DNA of 64,000 bases from NCBI GenBank assembly GCA_003170275.1, contig PNAM01000075.1:1-64000 (forward strand), in the 5' to 3' direction. The stretch comes from Myxococcales bacterium (GTDB lineage: Bacteria; Myxococcota_A; Polyangia; Palsa-1104). Every line of letters begins with the position of its first letter. Position 1 is the first letter of the stretch. Positions 19,124-28,079 of the stretch are shown piece after piece. The position numbers were made by a program, and so were the translations under genes. The notes under the pieces were generated by a model. The model was not told the DNA's origin. It searched no databases and was given only the letters and a program-made list of their open reading frames with translations.

Positions 19124-19887
19124 CCGTTCGGCGCGGCGACGACGATGAGGACGACGGCGGTCAGTGGCCCGAGGCCGACGTGACCAATCGCGACTCCGCG
19201 TTGGTGGTGCAGCGGCGCAAGCCCCTGATCGCCGCCGAGTCCGGGCCGCCCCAGGTGGCCGCGCGGATCCCGGTCGGGATGGCGAGCACCGAGCAGCTCG
19301 ACGGATTCCGCGAGCTGCGCACCCGGCTGCAGTCGATGGCCGCGGGCGTCGGCCTGGCCCAGTTCACCACCTTGATCGTGCCGATCGCGCCCGGGGCGGG
19401 GGCGAGCTTCATCGCGCGCAACCTGACTGCGGCCTTCACGCTGCAGAACCGGCGCGTCGCGATGCTGATCGATTGCAACCAGCGCAACCCGACGCAGCAC
19501 CTCGCGCTCGGCGTGCGCCCCGATGACGGCGGGCTGTTCGACTTCCTCGAGAAGCCGCACACGTCGCTCGAGAAGCTGGTCCGCCCGACCGGCGTTCCGG
19601 GCTTGCACCTGATCCCGGCGGGTCAACCCAGGTCGACGCCGCGCGAATATTTCTCGTCGGCGCCCATGCGTTGGCTGATGTCCACGCTGCGCGAAGAGCC
19701 GTACTGCCTGGTTCTCGACGGGCCCCCGACGCGCGGCTCGCCGGACGCCCGCATCCTGGCCGATCTGGTTGACTTCATCGTGCTCGTGGTCGGCTACGGA
19801 CGTGACACCAGCGACGGGATCGCGCAGGCCTCCGCGCTCTTCGATCCGGCCAAATTCGCCGGGGTGGTGTTCAACGAGCGCGGTTGA
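19120..19887 (+). CDS. BY-kinase-like (CpsD/CapB) ATPase with degenerate P-loop
   Basis: A 255-residue cytoplasmic protein in the fold of bacterial tyrosine kinases that partner Wzz proteins. The Walker A region reads PIAPGAGASFIARNL: the invariant lysine of GKS/T is replaced by Ala. The Walker A' strand (VAMLIDCNQRNP) and the Walker B-like strand (YCLVLDGPP) remain. There is no C-terminal tyrosine cluster; the protein ends FAGVVFNERG. It is translationally coupled to the Wzz-like gene. The missing lysine and Tyr tail argue that it is a structural or regulatory partner of Wzz, not an active tyrosine kinase. Confidence 0.84.
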   Translation: MTVRRGDDDEDDGGQWPEADVTNRDSALVVQRRKPLIAAESGPPQVAARIPVGMASTEQLDGFRELRTRLQSMAAGVGLAQFTTLIVPIAPGAGASFIARNLTAAFTLQNRRVAMLIDCNQRNPTQHLALGVRPDDGGLFDFLEKPHTSLEKLVRPTGVPGLHLIPAGQPRSTPREYFSSAPMRWLMSTLREEPYCLVLDGPPTRGSPDARILADLVDFIVLVVGYGRDTSDGIAQASALFDPAKFAGVVFNERG

Positions 19888-19913
19888 AAATAGCGCCTTT
19901 TTCTTGGTATATT
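19884..19913 (+). promoter_or_regulatory. Sigma-70-like promoter giving a possible leaderless transcript
   Basis: TTGAAA (19884-19889), 18 bases, then TATATT (19908-19913), in a markedly AT-rich patch starting at the stop codon of the previous gene. Initiation 6-8 bases after the -10 would fall on or next to the deacetylase ATG at 19921, giving a leaderless mRNA. Confidence 0.45.
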
Positions 19914-19920
19914 CAGGTAG

Positions 19921-20691
19921 ATGGTTTCCACCTCGGCGGACAGAACAATCGCGCTGATGTATCACGCGATCGGGCAGCCGGTCGCCATCGACGCCGATCC
20001 GCACTACGCGGTTGAGATCACTCGCTTTTCGGAGCAGCTCGCGACCTGCGTCAAGCACGGCGGGGCGGCCATCAGTGCGCGCGATTTTCTGGCCGGACGC
20101 TCCGGCGTGATCCTCACCTTCGACGATGGTCACGGCAGCAACTACGACCTCGCGTTTCCCGCCCTGGTCGCGGCCGGTGCCAGCGCGGACTTCTTCGTCA
20201 ACCCGATGCAGGTCGGCACGCGCCAGTTCGCCTCGTGGTCGCAGCTGCGCGAGATGGCGGACGGTGGGATGTCGATCCAGTCGCACGGATTCGATCATCG
20301 CTACTACTTGACGGATCTGTCGCCGGCGCGGCTGCGCGAAGATCTGCGGCGCTCGCGCCTGGAGATCGAAGAGAAGGTGGGCCACCCGGTGACGCTGCTC
20401 GCGCCTCCCGGCGGACGAACCCCGTTCGGCCTGACGGCTGTAGCGCGCGAGTGCGGCTTCACGCACGTGCTCAACTCGCGGCCCGGACAGATCAGGCGCG
20501 GGCCGGCGCGCATGCTGCCGCGGATGGCGGTCAACGCGGGGCTCAACCTGCCGACGCTCGAGTCGTGGCTGCGCGGCGGCCGCGCGCTGCTTCGTGCGCA
20601 GGTGCGCTACGCGGTGCTCGACCTCGCCAAGCGCGTGCTGGGGAACCAGACCTACGAGTCCGTCCGCGAACGCTTTGTCGACGCCGCTTGA
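19921..20691 (+). CDS. Polysaccharide deacetylase (NodB homology domain)
   Basis: A 256-residue CE4-type deacetylase. The metal-binding motif 1 is LTFDDGHG and motif 2 is SHGFDHR; LLAPPGGR is motif 3. These residues bind the divalent metal and supply the base for removing N-acetyl groups from polysaccharide. No signal peptide is visible, as in other EPS-locus deacetylases of the exosortase-associated type. The stop overlaps a TTG start of the next glycosyltransferase. It is the first of three deacetylase-fold genes in this locus. Confidence 0.92.
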   Translation: MVSTSADRTIALMYHAIGQPVAIDADPHYAVEITRFSEQLATCVKHGGAAISARDFLAGRSGVILTFDDGHGSNYDLAFPALVAAGASADFFVNPMQVGTRQFASWSQLREMADGGMSIQSHGFDHRYYLTDLSPARLREDLRRSRLEIEEKVGHPVTLLAPPGGRTPFGLTAVARECGFTHVLNSRPGQIRRGPARMLPRMAVNAGLNLPTLESWLRGGRALLRAQVRYAVLDLAKRVLGNQTYESVRERFVDAA

Positions 20692-21866
20692 CCCCCGCTA
20701 CTGATCAGGCTCCGCTGCGTATCCTCATGGTGCTGGAGAGCAACTTTACCAAGCGCGGCGGCGGCGGCGCCGAATCGCAGCTTCGCACCATCGCGCGCGA
20801 GCTCGTGCGAATGGGGCAGCGCGTCGCGGTGGTGACGCCGATGCTCGCCGATGGCCCGCAGATCGCGGCGGAGCGCTGCTACGGCCTGCCGGTGGGCCGC
20901 GTGAGCTATCCGCGCTGGCGGTTCTTCGGCGCGGGCATCATGTGCCTGCGCTTCGCCGCCTTTCTGTGGGAGAACCGCGACCGCTACGATGCGTGGCACG
21001 TCCACATCGGGCACAACCTCGGCGCCATCACCTGCCTCGTCGGAGATCTGCTCGGCAAGCCGGTGGTGCTCAAGATCTCGGGATGGTGGGAGCTGGAGCG
21101 GGGGCTGCTCGCTCCGCGTCGCGGACCCTTCGGGCTGCTGGCGCGCCGCTGGCTCAAGCGCGCCGGGACGGTCCAGGCCATCAGCACGCGCATCGCCGCC
21201 GAGCTCGAGCGGCACGGCTTTCCGTCGGAGCGCATCCTGGTCTTGCCCAACGCGGTCGACACTTCGCGCTTCGGTGTGCAGGCCAAGCGACGCGCGCCGG
21301 GAGCGCCGTTCGTGGCGGTGTTCGTCGGCCGTCTGGTCGAGGAGAAGGGACTGGCGACGCTGCTCGACGCGTGGGCGGAGGCGTTTCGCGGCCGTGCGGA
21401 CGTACGACTCGAGCTCGTCGGTGGCGGGCCGCTGGAGCAGCCGCTGCGCAGGCAGGCCGAGGGGCTCGGCATCACCAATCAGGTGGTGTTCCTCGGTCAC
21501 CAGGATCGAGTGGAGGACGTGCTGGCCAAGGCGCACCTCGGCGTGCTCACGTCGCGCATCGAAGGGCTCTCCAACACGCTGCTCGAGTTCATGGCCTGCG
21601 GCCTGCCGTCGGTGTCGAGCCGGGTGAGTGGCAGCGAGGACTTCGTCAAGCCCGGCCGCAACGGCTGGCTGTTCGACGTCTCCGACACCGCCGCGCTGGC
21701 CGCCTGTCTGCGCGAGGCGGAGGCGCTCCCGGGCGAGCGACTCGCCGACATGGGCAAGCAGGCGCGCGCCGACGTCGAGGCCGCGGCCGCGCTGCCGCTC
21801 ATCGTCGGCAATCTACTGAAGCTGTACCGGGGCGCGCATCCGCGCGACCTGGAAGGGGCGGGCTGA
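20688..21866 (+). CDS. Glycosyltransferase family 4
   Basis: A 392-residue GT-B enzyme. The first strand and donor loop are RILMVLESNFTKRGGGGAESQLRTIA. The C-terminal GT1 domain contains LPNAVDTSRF, VFVGRLVEEKG and the EX7E-like motif SRIEGLSNTLLEFMACGLP. I chose the TTG at 20688 because it overlaps the deacetylase stop (TTGA) and keeps the first beta strand; the internal ATG at 20727 would remove it. It probably transfers a hexose from a nucleotide sugar to the lipid-linked repeat unit on the cytoplasmic face. The stop is 2 bases from the asparagine synthase start. Confidence 0.9.
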   Translation: MTPATDQAPLRILMVLESNFTKRGGGGAESQLRTIARELVRMGQRVAVVTPMLADGPQIAAERCYGLPVGRVSYPRWRFFGAGIMCLRFAAFLWENRDRYDAWHVHIGHNLGAITCLVGDLLGKPVVLKISGWWELERGLLAPRRGPFGLLARRWLKRAGTVQAISTRIAAELERHGFPSERILVLPNAVDTSRFGVQAKRRAPGAPFVAVFVGRLVEEKGLATLLDAWAEAFRGRADVRLELVGGGPLEQPLRRQAEGLGITNQVVFLGHQDRVEDVLAKAHLGVLTSRIEGLSNTLLEFMACGLPSVSSRVSGSEDFVKPGRNGWLFDVSDTAALAACLREAEALPGERLADMGKQARADVEAAAALPLIVGNLLKLYRGAHPRDLEGAG

Positions 21867-21868
21867 GC

Positions 21869-23746
21869 ATGTGCGGCATCATCGGCATCGTGGCCGCACC
21901 AGGCGCCCCGCTTCCCCCCGAAGCGGTGAGCCGCGCCATGAACGCGGCCATCACCCACCGCGGGCCTGACGACGAAGGCTTCTTTCGCGACGCCCAGGCG
22001 GTGATCGGCATGCGCCGCCTCTCCATCATCGATCTGGAAGGCGGACACCAGCCCGTCCACAACGAAGACGAGAGCGTCCAGTGCGTCTTCAACGGCGAGA
22101 TCTACAACTACCGCGAGCTACGCGCCGAGTTGGAGGCGCGCGGGCACCGCTTCTACACCCACTCCGACACCGAGGTGATCGTCCACGGCTACGAGGAGTG
22201 GGGTGTCGGCTGCTTCGCGCGGCTGGACGGAATGTTCGGCATCGCCATCTGGGACCGCCGCAAGCGTAAGCTGGTGCTCGCACGCGATCGCTTCGGTGAG
22301 AAGCCGCTGTTCTACTGCCACGAGGGGGAGCGGCTGGTGTTTGCCAGCGAGCTCAAGGCGCTCTTGCCCATCCCTGGATTTCGCACCGAGATCGATCCAG
22401 ACGCGGTGCGCGCCTACGTGTGCTTCGGCTACGTGCCCTCGCCGGGCAGCATCTTCCGCGGCGTGCGCAAGCTTGAGCCGGGTCACTATCTCGAGCTCGT
22501 CGACGGGAAGGCGAGCGTGCATCGCTACTACACGCTCGAGCTCGGCCCCAAGCATCGGCTGAGCGAGGCCGAGGCCGAGGAAGAGCTGGCGCGCCTCCTC
22601 GATCAGGCGGTCAAGAGCCGCCTGGTGGCGGACGTGCCGTTTGGCGCGTTCCTGAGCGGCGGGCTCGACTCGAGCGTGGTAGTGGCGCTCATGTCGCGCC
22701 ACCTGCAGCAGCCGGTGCGCACGTTCTCGATCGGCTTTCGCGAACCGAAATACAACGAGCTGTCGGATGCGCGCCGGGTGGCCGACCACATCAAGACCGA
22801 GCACCACGAGCTGGTGGTGGAGCCCGACGCGGTCGACCTGTTGCAGAACCTGGTCTGGTATCTCGACGAGCCGTTCGCCGACTCGTCGGCGGTGCCGACG
22901 TACCTGGTGGCCAAGCTGGCGCGCGAGCACGTCAAGATGGTGCTCACCGGCGACGGCGGCGACGAGGCCTTCGGCGGCTACGATCGCTACCTGCGCTTCC
23001 TCGAGCTCGAGCGCGTGGGCCCGCTCAAACCGGCGGCGGCGGCGGCGGCGGGCGTGGCCGGCCGCTTCGTGCCGGGGCAGCGCGGCTATCGGCTCAGGCG
23101 CATCGCCGAGCGGTTGCGGCAACCCTTTCCCGACAGCTACCTCTCCGGAGTGGCGATCACTCGCGCCGATGTGAGCGATGAGCTGCTCGGCGACGCGGTG
23201 CGGGCCGGCGGCGGGCATTACGCTGGATTGTCGTCGGTGGCGCGCGCGACGATGAACCTCGAGCCGCTCGATCGGTGCGTGGCCATCGACTTCGCCAGTT
23301 ATCTACCCGACGACTGTCTGGTCAAGCTCGACCGCATGGCGATGGCCAACTCGCTCGAGGGCCGGTCGCCGCTGCTCGCTCATCGCGTGGTGGACTTTGC
23401 CGTCAAGCTGCCGCAGGAGCTGCGCGTGCAGGGCCGGCGCGGCAAGCACCTTTTGAGGCGAGTGGCGGCGCGCTGGCTGCCGCCCGACGTGCTGGAGAAG
23501 CCGAAGAAGGGCTTCGGCATCCCGCTCGGCCAGTGGTTCTCGGGTCCGCTCAAGGGGCTGGCCGAGGACGTGATCGAGAGCCGGGCGTTTCGGGAGCGCG
23601 GCTTGTTGCGGCAAGCCGCGGCGCGGCGCTACCTCGCGGGCCACCTGGCGGGCGAAGCGGACCATGGCGAGCTGTTGTGGATGGTCCTCTCGCTGGAGCT
23701 GTGGGCGAGGCGGTTTCTCGACGACAAGCCGATCACGAACGGCTGA
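21869..23746 (+). CDS. Asparagine synthase (glutamine-hydrolysing), EPS-locus amidotransferase type
   Basis: A 625-residue class II amidotransferase. Cys2 (MCGIIGIV) is the glutaminase nucleophile, and HRGPDDEG and NGEIYNY are intact. The synthetase domain has the PP-loop SGGLDSS and LTGDGGDEAFGGY. It should transfer ammonia from Gln to a carboxylate activated by AMP. Copies in exosortase-A-type EPS loci (XrtA-system amidotransferases) are thought to amidate a sugar acid in the polymer instead of making Asn; that fits the UDP-glucuronate-forming enzyme at 29955. It overlaps the convergent deacetylase gene by 14 bases. Confidence 0.93.
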   Translation: MCGIIGIVAAPGAPLPPEAVSRAMNAAITHRGPDDEGFFRDAQAVIGMRRLSIIDLEGGHQPVHNEDESVQCVFNGEIYNYRELRAELEARGHRFYTHSDTEVIVHGYEEWGVGCFARLDGMFGIAIWDRRKRKLVLARDRFGEKPLFYCHEGERLVFASELKALLPIPGFRTEIDPDAVRAYVCFGYVPSPGSIFRGVRKLEPGHYLELVDGKASVHRYYTLELGPKHRLSEAEAEEELARLLDQAVKSRLVADVPFGAFLSGGLDSSVVVALMSRHLQQPVRTFSIGFREPKYNELSDARRVADHIKTEHHELVVEPDAVDLLQNLVWYLDEPFADSSAVPTYLVAKLAREHVKMVLTGDGGDEAFGGYDRYLRFLELERVGPLKPAAAAAAGVAGRFVPGQRGYRLRRIAERLRQPFPDSYLSGVAITRADVSDELLGDAVRAGGGHYAGLSSVARATMNLEPLDRCVAIDFASYLPDDCLVKLDRMAMANSLEGRSPLLAHRVVDFAVKLPQELRVQGRRGKHLLRRVAARWLPPDVLEKPKKGFGIPLGQWFSGPLKGLAEDVIESRAFRERGLLRQAAARRYLAGHLAGEADHGELLWMVLSLELWARRFLDDKPITNG

Positions 23747-24704
23747 GCCCGGCGGCGAGCCACACGAAGTCCGGGAGGTTGGCCCCGTCGCTGGGCAGCC
23801 GTTTCACCGCCATCCAGTCGGTGTCGGCGCCGGCGATGCCCTCGCTGGTTGCGAACGCCATGGTGAAGCCGTACTGGCGCAAGAGGTCCTGCGTCTCCGC
23901 GGTGTAGTCGCCCGGGCGCCCGTTGGGATAAGCAAAGTAGCGGGGCGCCCTGCCGGTCTCGGCGGCGATGCGGTCGCGGCAGGTACGAATCTCGCGCTCG
24001 GCGTCAGCGCGGTCGAGCCGGGAAAGGATGGGGTGGGTGTGCGAGTGACCGCCGTAGCGCGTGAGGTCGAGCGTGGCGCGCACCTCGTCCCAGGTGAGCA
24101 TCTGGCGTCCTCGCTCGGGCGGATCACCTAACTCGGCGAGGAACGCCTTGACCGCGGCGCGACGGTCGGCGTCGGGAACGGTCTTCAGATGCGCGCGGGC
24201 CTTCTCGCCGAGGGCGTCGCGCGCGGCGGCGTCGGGCAGCGCGACGGACTCGCTCGACCAGGGGAGCTTCACCCGCTCGCGATGGGCGGTGAGCGCCGCC
24301 CACTGCACCACGTCGGTCCACAACATGCCTCCCTCGTCGAGGAACGAGGTGGCGAGAAAAACCAGCGCGGGGATGCCGAGCTCCTTCAGCACCGGATAGG
24401 CGAGATCGTGGTAATCGCGGTAGCCGTCGTCGAAGGTGACCAGCACCGCCGGCCGTATCCGGCTCGGCCGCGCGACGCGCTCGACCATCGCTTCGGGCCC
24501 GATGGGATCGCAGTTGTCGCGCACCCAACGCATCTGCGCGGCGAACTTCTCGACCGCGATGCCGGCCAGGCTGCGATCGGCACCGTTGATGCGATGGTAG
24601 GTGAGGACGATGACGCCGGGCGTGCGCAGGATGGGCCCGAGTAGCCGCCAGCCCAGCGGCGACGCGAAGCTGCGCTTGATGATCTGCTTGGCCTGCCTGA
24701 TCAC
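23733..24704 (-). CDS. Polysaccharide deacetylase (CE4)
   Basis: A 323-residue deacetylase with VTFDDGYRDYHDLAYPVL (motif 1) and GGHSHTHPILSRL (motif 2), plus YFAYPNGRPGDY (motif 3). HRIN near residue 40 is the conserved strand of this subgroup. The GTG start overlaps the stop of the FemAB-like gene (GTGA), so it follows that gene and the methyltransferase in a three-gene minus-strand unit. The long frame upstream is antisense noise and is excluded. It probably N-deacetylates an amino sugar in the exported polymer. Confidence 0.92.
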   Translation of the reverse strand: MIRQAKQIIKRSFASPLGWRLLGPILRTPGVIVLTYHRINGADRSLAGIAVEKFAAQMRWVRDNCDPIGPEAMVERVARPSRIRPAVLVTFDDGYRDYHDLAYPVLKELGIPALVFLATSFLDEGGMLWTDVVQWAALTAHRERVKLPWSSESVALPDAAARDALGEKARAHLKTVPDADRRAAVKAFLAELGDPPERGRQMLTWDEVRATLDLTRYGGHSHTHPILSRLDRADAEREIRTCRDRIAAETGRAPRYFAYPNGRPGDYTAETQDLLRQYGFTMAFATSEGIAGADTDWMAVKRLPSDGANLPDFVWLAAGLSRS

Positions 24705-25846
24705 GGCCGTTCCGCCTTGGGGGGCGCGGGGCGCAGGCGCTCGATTGCCTCCAGCACCTCCGCCTTGAGCGCGGGGAGAAGCCGCTTGCGTGCGTTGTAG
24801 ACCAGCGCGCCCGGGCTGGCGCGAAACGCCGTCAGGTAGACGGTCTCGCGCTCTCCGGTGGCCAACTCGTCCTTGTAGCGGTGGTCGCCGCGCAGGAAAT
24901 CGAGGACCTTGTGCCCCTCGCCGATGGCGCTCTCGACGACGTAGCCGAGCAAGACCTGTCCCGGCTTGAGATCGGAGTAGTCGGGATCGAACCCGCTCTG
25001 CATCAGATACACCGTGTCGCGGAACTTGTAGAAGTAGGACATGGCGACGATCTGGCCGTCCATCTCCAGGCAATAGAGCCGGAGCCGATCGCGCACCATG
25101 CACGCGTGCATCACGGCGCGGTGGAAGTCGACATACTCGGGCGTCGAGAAGGCGTGGCTCTGCCCCAGCTTCTCCCAGCGCTTGCGGTGCAGGTGAATGA
25201 GGCGGTCCACTCCTTGGTCGAGCGTAGCGGCGTCCTGCCAGACGAAGAAGCGCGCCGGATGGGCCGCGTTCAGCTTCTTGCGCACGTTGCGGACCCGATA
25301 GCGCCGGTCGCGGTGAAGCGATTGCAGCCACGCATCGAAGGTTGCCGGCAGCGCGAGGTGGGCGATGAGCTCCGAACGGCCGGTGAGGCACCCGAGCCAC
25401 GAATTATTCGCCGTCGCCGCCATCACCGTCGTGAACGCGCAGCCTGGATCCATGTCGGTCAACTTCAGCACGTCCCAGCCGGGCATGCGCATCGTCGCGT
25501 CGGCGAGCGCCTGCGCGACCTCCCGTTCGCGCCCGCGAGCCAGCACCGGGCCGAGATCGTCGGGAGAGGTGTCGCCGCCGGTGCCGACGAAGCGCAACAG
25601 CCGAACCGGGAAGCGCAGCATGCTCACGGTGTCGACGTAGAGCGGCAAGATGCCGACCAGCGCGTCGCCGTCGCGGGCCAGGAGCAGCCGCAGCGGCCTG
25701 CCGCGGTGATAGGTCTTCCACCACAGGTACAGCCAGTCGAAGGTGGCGAAGACACTGGTCACCGCGCTGTCCTTCTGCAGCAGCTCCCATTCGTCCGCGA
25801 GCAACGAGAGCTCGGCCGCGGACTCGACGACGCGCACCTGGATCAA
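24701..25846 (-). CDS. FemAB-like/GNAT-fold protein (CelD-type acetyltransferase)
   Basis: A 381-residue protein with two GNAT-like halves. The N-terminal half has SVFATFDWLYLWWKTYHRGRPLRLLLARDGD, typical of BcsL/CelD-family proteins. The C-terminal half (LYCLEMDGQIVAMSYFYKFRDTVYLMQSGFDPDYSDLKPGQVLL) is the Acetyltransf_6 domain. A TTG start overlaps the methyltransferase stop. In EPS loci such proteins are thought to acylate or aminoacylate sugar units. A link to the aminoacyl-carrier operon 10 kb away is attractive but only speculation. Confidence 0.88.
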   Translation of the reverse strand: MIQVRVVESAAELSLLADEWELLQKDSAVTSVFATFDWLYLWWKTYHRGRPLRLLLARDGDALVGILPLYVDTVSMLRFPVRLLRFVGTGGDTSPDDLGPVLARGREREVAQALADATMRMPGWDVLKLTDMDPGCAFTTVMAATANNSWLGCLTGRSELIAHLALPATFDAWLQSLHRDRRYRVRNVRKKLNAAHPARFFVWQDAATLDQGVDRLIHLHRKRWEKLGQSHAFSTPEYVDFHRAVMHACMVRDRLRLYCLEMDGQIVAMSYFYKFRDTVYLMQSGFDPDYSDLKPGQVLLGYVVESAIGEGHKVLDFLRGDHRYKDELATGERETVYLTAFRASPGALVYNARKRLLPALKAEVLEAIERLRPAPPKAERP

Positions 25847-26766
25847 GAGGCGACTCGTTCGAGAACCATCCAGAATCCCAACCACGACAAGAGGTCGGGC
25901 GGAAGCGCGCGGAAGGGCTTGGCCAGCTTGGGCCGCACGAGCTCGGTCTCCTGCTGCGTGAGCTGACTGGTGGGCGTCAGCTTGAGGAGCCGGAGACCAG
26001 TGGCGCTCACCAGTTCCTGGTATTTGTCGACGCGCCAACGGTTCGGACGCCCCTTGCGGCTGTACATCATTCGATAGAGGACCTCCGGCCAGCTCAGAAA
26101 ATCGAGCGGGCGATCGCGGTCCAGACCGTGGCTTCCCAGATCGACCTTGTGAATCGAGATGCCGCCGGGCTTCAGCGCGCGGGAGATGTCCTGCAGCGTC
26201 TGGTCGAGACGATTGACCAGCGCGAGCACCGACCTCGAGATGACCAGATCATATGCCGATTGCCTCCCGGAGACGCCGTCCTCGGTCACGTGATAGGCGA
26301 TCGCGGTCGGGTTGAATCCGCTCTTCGGATTGCCCCTTTCATTGAACGCGTTCTCTGCCCGCACGCGCTGCTCGCCATGCAGGGACTGAAGCAACGCCTG
26401 ATAGATCTTCAACGTCCTCTCCGCGACCGCGTGAATGGGAAAACGATCGACGCAATGAACCGACTCGGCGCCGTGGGCATAGAGCAAGAGCGCGACCCCG
26501 AGCGTGTCGCCGGGGCCGTATTCCAGGACCTTTTTCCCCTGCAGATAGGATCCGGGTGTTCGCTCGCCGAGGCTGAGCTGTTCGAAATAATCGTGAACGC
26601 ATTGGTGGTAATACCCGGCGGTCACTTCCGGCTTCTCGTTCGGATCGCCGCGCCCGCTTCGGTTGCCCAATTTCAGGTAGAGGGGATGGGCGTACTTGGC
26701 CAACTGGTTGGTGAGCACTGCTCGAACGAAGAGCATGACGTCTCTTCGCAGGTTTTCCGTGTACAT
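25843..26766 (-). CDS. SAM-dependent methyltransferase
   Basis: A 307-residue class I methyltransferase. Motif I is KKVLEYGPGDTLGVALLLY, with an acidic residue ending strand 2 (VHCVDRF). YDLVISRSVLALV and ISRALKPGGISIHKVDLG are motifs II-III. The start ATG gives MYTENLRRDVMLF and lies 33 bases from the start of the divergent glycosyltransferase, so both promoters share that short gap. It probably O-methylates a sugar. A later ATG (MLFVRAV) is a possible alternative start. Confidence 0.86.
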   Translation of the reverse strand: MYTENLRRDVMLFVRAVLTNQLAKYAHPLYLKLGNRSGRGDPNEKPEVTAGYYHQCVHDYFEQLSLGERTPGSYLQGKKVLEYGPGDTLGVALLLYAHGAESVHCVDRFPIHAVAERTLKIYQALLQSLHGEQRVRAENAFNERGNPKSGFNPTAIAYHVTEDGVSGRQSAYDLVISRSVLALVNRLDQTLQDISRALKPGGISIHKVDLGSHGLDRDRPLDFLSWPEVLYRMMYSRKGRPNRWRVDKYQELVSATGLRLLKLTPTSQLTQQETELVRPKLAKPFRALPPDLLSWLGFWMVLERVAS

Positions 26767-26799
26767 AATCGACCAGCGACTATACCATCGGCACAAGCC

Positions 26800-28074
26800 G
26801 TGAAGCTCGCGATCGTCATCTCCCAGTTCCCTTGCAGCGATGAAGTCTTCATCCTCCGCGAGCTGCGCGCGCTGCAGCGGCGGGGCTTCGACATGCGGAT
26901 CTTTTCGCTGAAGCCCCCGTCCGAGGCTCCGCTGCACGCCGACGCCGCGCCGCTCGTCGCTTCAGCGCGCTACTCGCCCTTTCTCTGGTCTCGAGAAGTC
27001 TTCTCGCGCAACCTCCAGCTCTTGAGCCGCGAGCCGGCGCTGTACGGCAAGCTCCTGTGGACGATCCTCAGAGAGACGTGGCGGAGCGCTCCCTTCCTGT
27101 GGCGATCGCTGGCGGTGTTCCCCGAGGCCGTTCGCTGGGGAATGGAGCTGCGCGACGAGCCCGCCGAACGGATCCACGCCCACTGGGCAACCCACCCCAG
27201 CACGGCGGCATGGGTGATGAGCCAGATCTCGAAGATTCCCTTGAGCCTGACGGCCCACGCCCACGACATCTACCTCGATCAGGCGATGCTCGCGTTCAAG
27301 CTGCGCCAGGCGGTCGCGGTGCTCACCTGCACGCGGCAGAACCTCGAGTTCCTCAAGGAACTGGCGCCGGATCTGCCCGAAGGAAGAATCCGACTCTCGT
27401 ACCACGGGCTCGATCTGCAGGTCTACAAGCCGGCGACGGTGGAGCCGGACATCTTCCGGATCCTCTCGGTGGGCACCCTGTTGCCGAGAAAGGGCTTCGA
27501 CACCCTGCTCGATGCGTGCGCGATCCTCGAGCGCGACGAGGTCCCGTACGAGTGCATCATCGTCGGCGATGGACCCATGAGAGGAGAGCTCGAGCAGCAG
27601 GCGGGCCGGCTCGGGCTCAAACGAGTTCGTTTCCTCGGCAAGCAGAGCCAGGAGCACCTGCCGGAGATTTATGCTCGCTCTTCGGTCTTCGTCCTCGCGG
27701 CTGTTCACGGCAACCCATCGGCGGCGGCGGCCAAGCGGCCGGGCGCTTCCGACTTGATCCACTTCGGCATTCCCAACGTGATTCTCGAGGCCATGGCTTC
27801 CGGCGTCGCGGTCGTGACCACGCGGCTGACGGCTTTGAGCGAGGTCCTGGTGGACGGCGAAAACGGTGTCTACGTGCCGGAGCGGGACGCCGCCGCTCTC
27901 GCCGCCGCCCTGCGCGAGCTCGCCTCCAATCCGGCGCGGCGCGCGAGCATCGGGGCTCGGGCCGTCGAGCGAATCCGCGCGGGGTTCGACATCCAGGTGA
28001 CCAGCGGCGAAGTGGCCCAGGCGCTCGGCGCGTCCGCAGAAACCAGCCCGCCGCGGGCGGTCCGCCTCGCTTGA
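26800..28074 (+). CDS. Glycosyltransferase family 4 (colanic-acid type)
   Basis: A 424-residue GT-B enzyme with a GTG start: LAIVISQFPCSDEVFILRELRALQRRG. The middle shows RIHAHWATHPSTAAWVMS and LTAHAHDIYLD, characteristic of WcaL/EpsF-like enzymes. The donor domain has ILSVGTLLPRKGFDTLLDA, VGDGPMRGELEQ and the EX7E-like IPNVILEAMASGVAVVTTRL. An insertion before that motif (GNPSAAAAKRPGASD) suggests a flexible loop. The end overlaps the next deacetylase start region (TTGA at 28071). Confidence 0.91.
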   Translation: MKLAIVISQFPCSDEVFILRELRALQRRGFDMRIFSLKPPSEAPLHADAAPLVASARYSPFLWSREVFSRNLQLLSREPALYGKLLWTILRETWRSAPFLWRSLAVFPEAVRWGMELRDEPAERIHAHWATHPSTAAWVMSQISKIPLSLTAHAHDIYLDQAMLAFKLRQAVAVLTCTRQNLEFLKELAPDLPEGRIRLSYHGLDLQVYKPATVEPDIFRILSVGTLLPRKGFDTLLDACAILERDEVPYECIIVGDGPMRGELEQQAGRLGLKRVRFLGKQSQEHLPEIYARSSVFVLAAVHGNPSAAAAKRPGASDLIHFGIPNVILEAMASGVAVVTTRLTALSEVLVDGENGVYVPERDAAALAAALRELASNPARRASIGARAVERIRAGFDIQVTSGEVAQALGASAETSPPRAVRLA

Positions 28075-28079
28075 AGTTG

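Noticed and set aside
20942..21868. Upstream extension of the asparagine synthase frame
   Set aside because: The extra residues are an alternate-frame shadow of the glycosyltransferase, and MCGIIG must be the N terminus because Cys2 is the catalytic residue.
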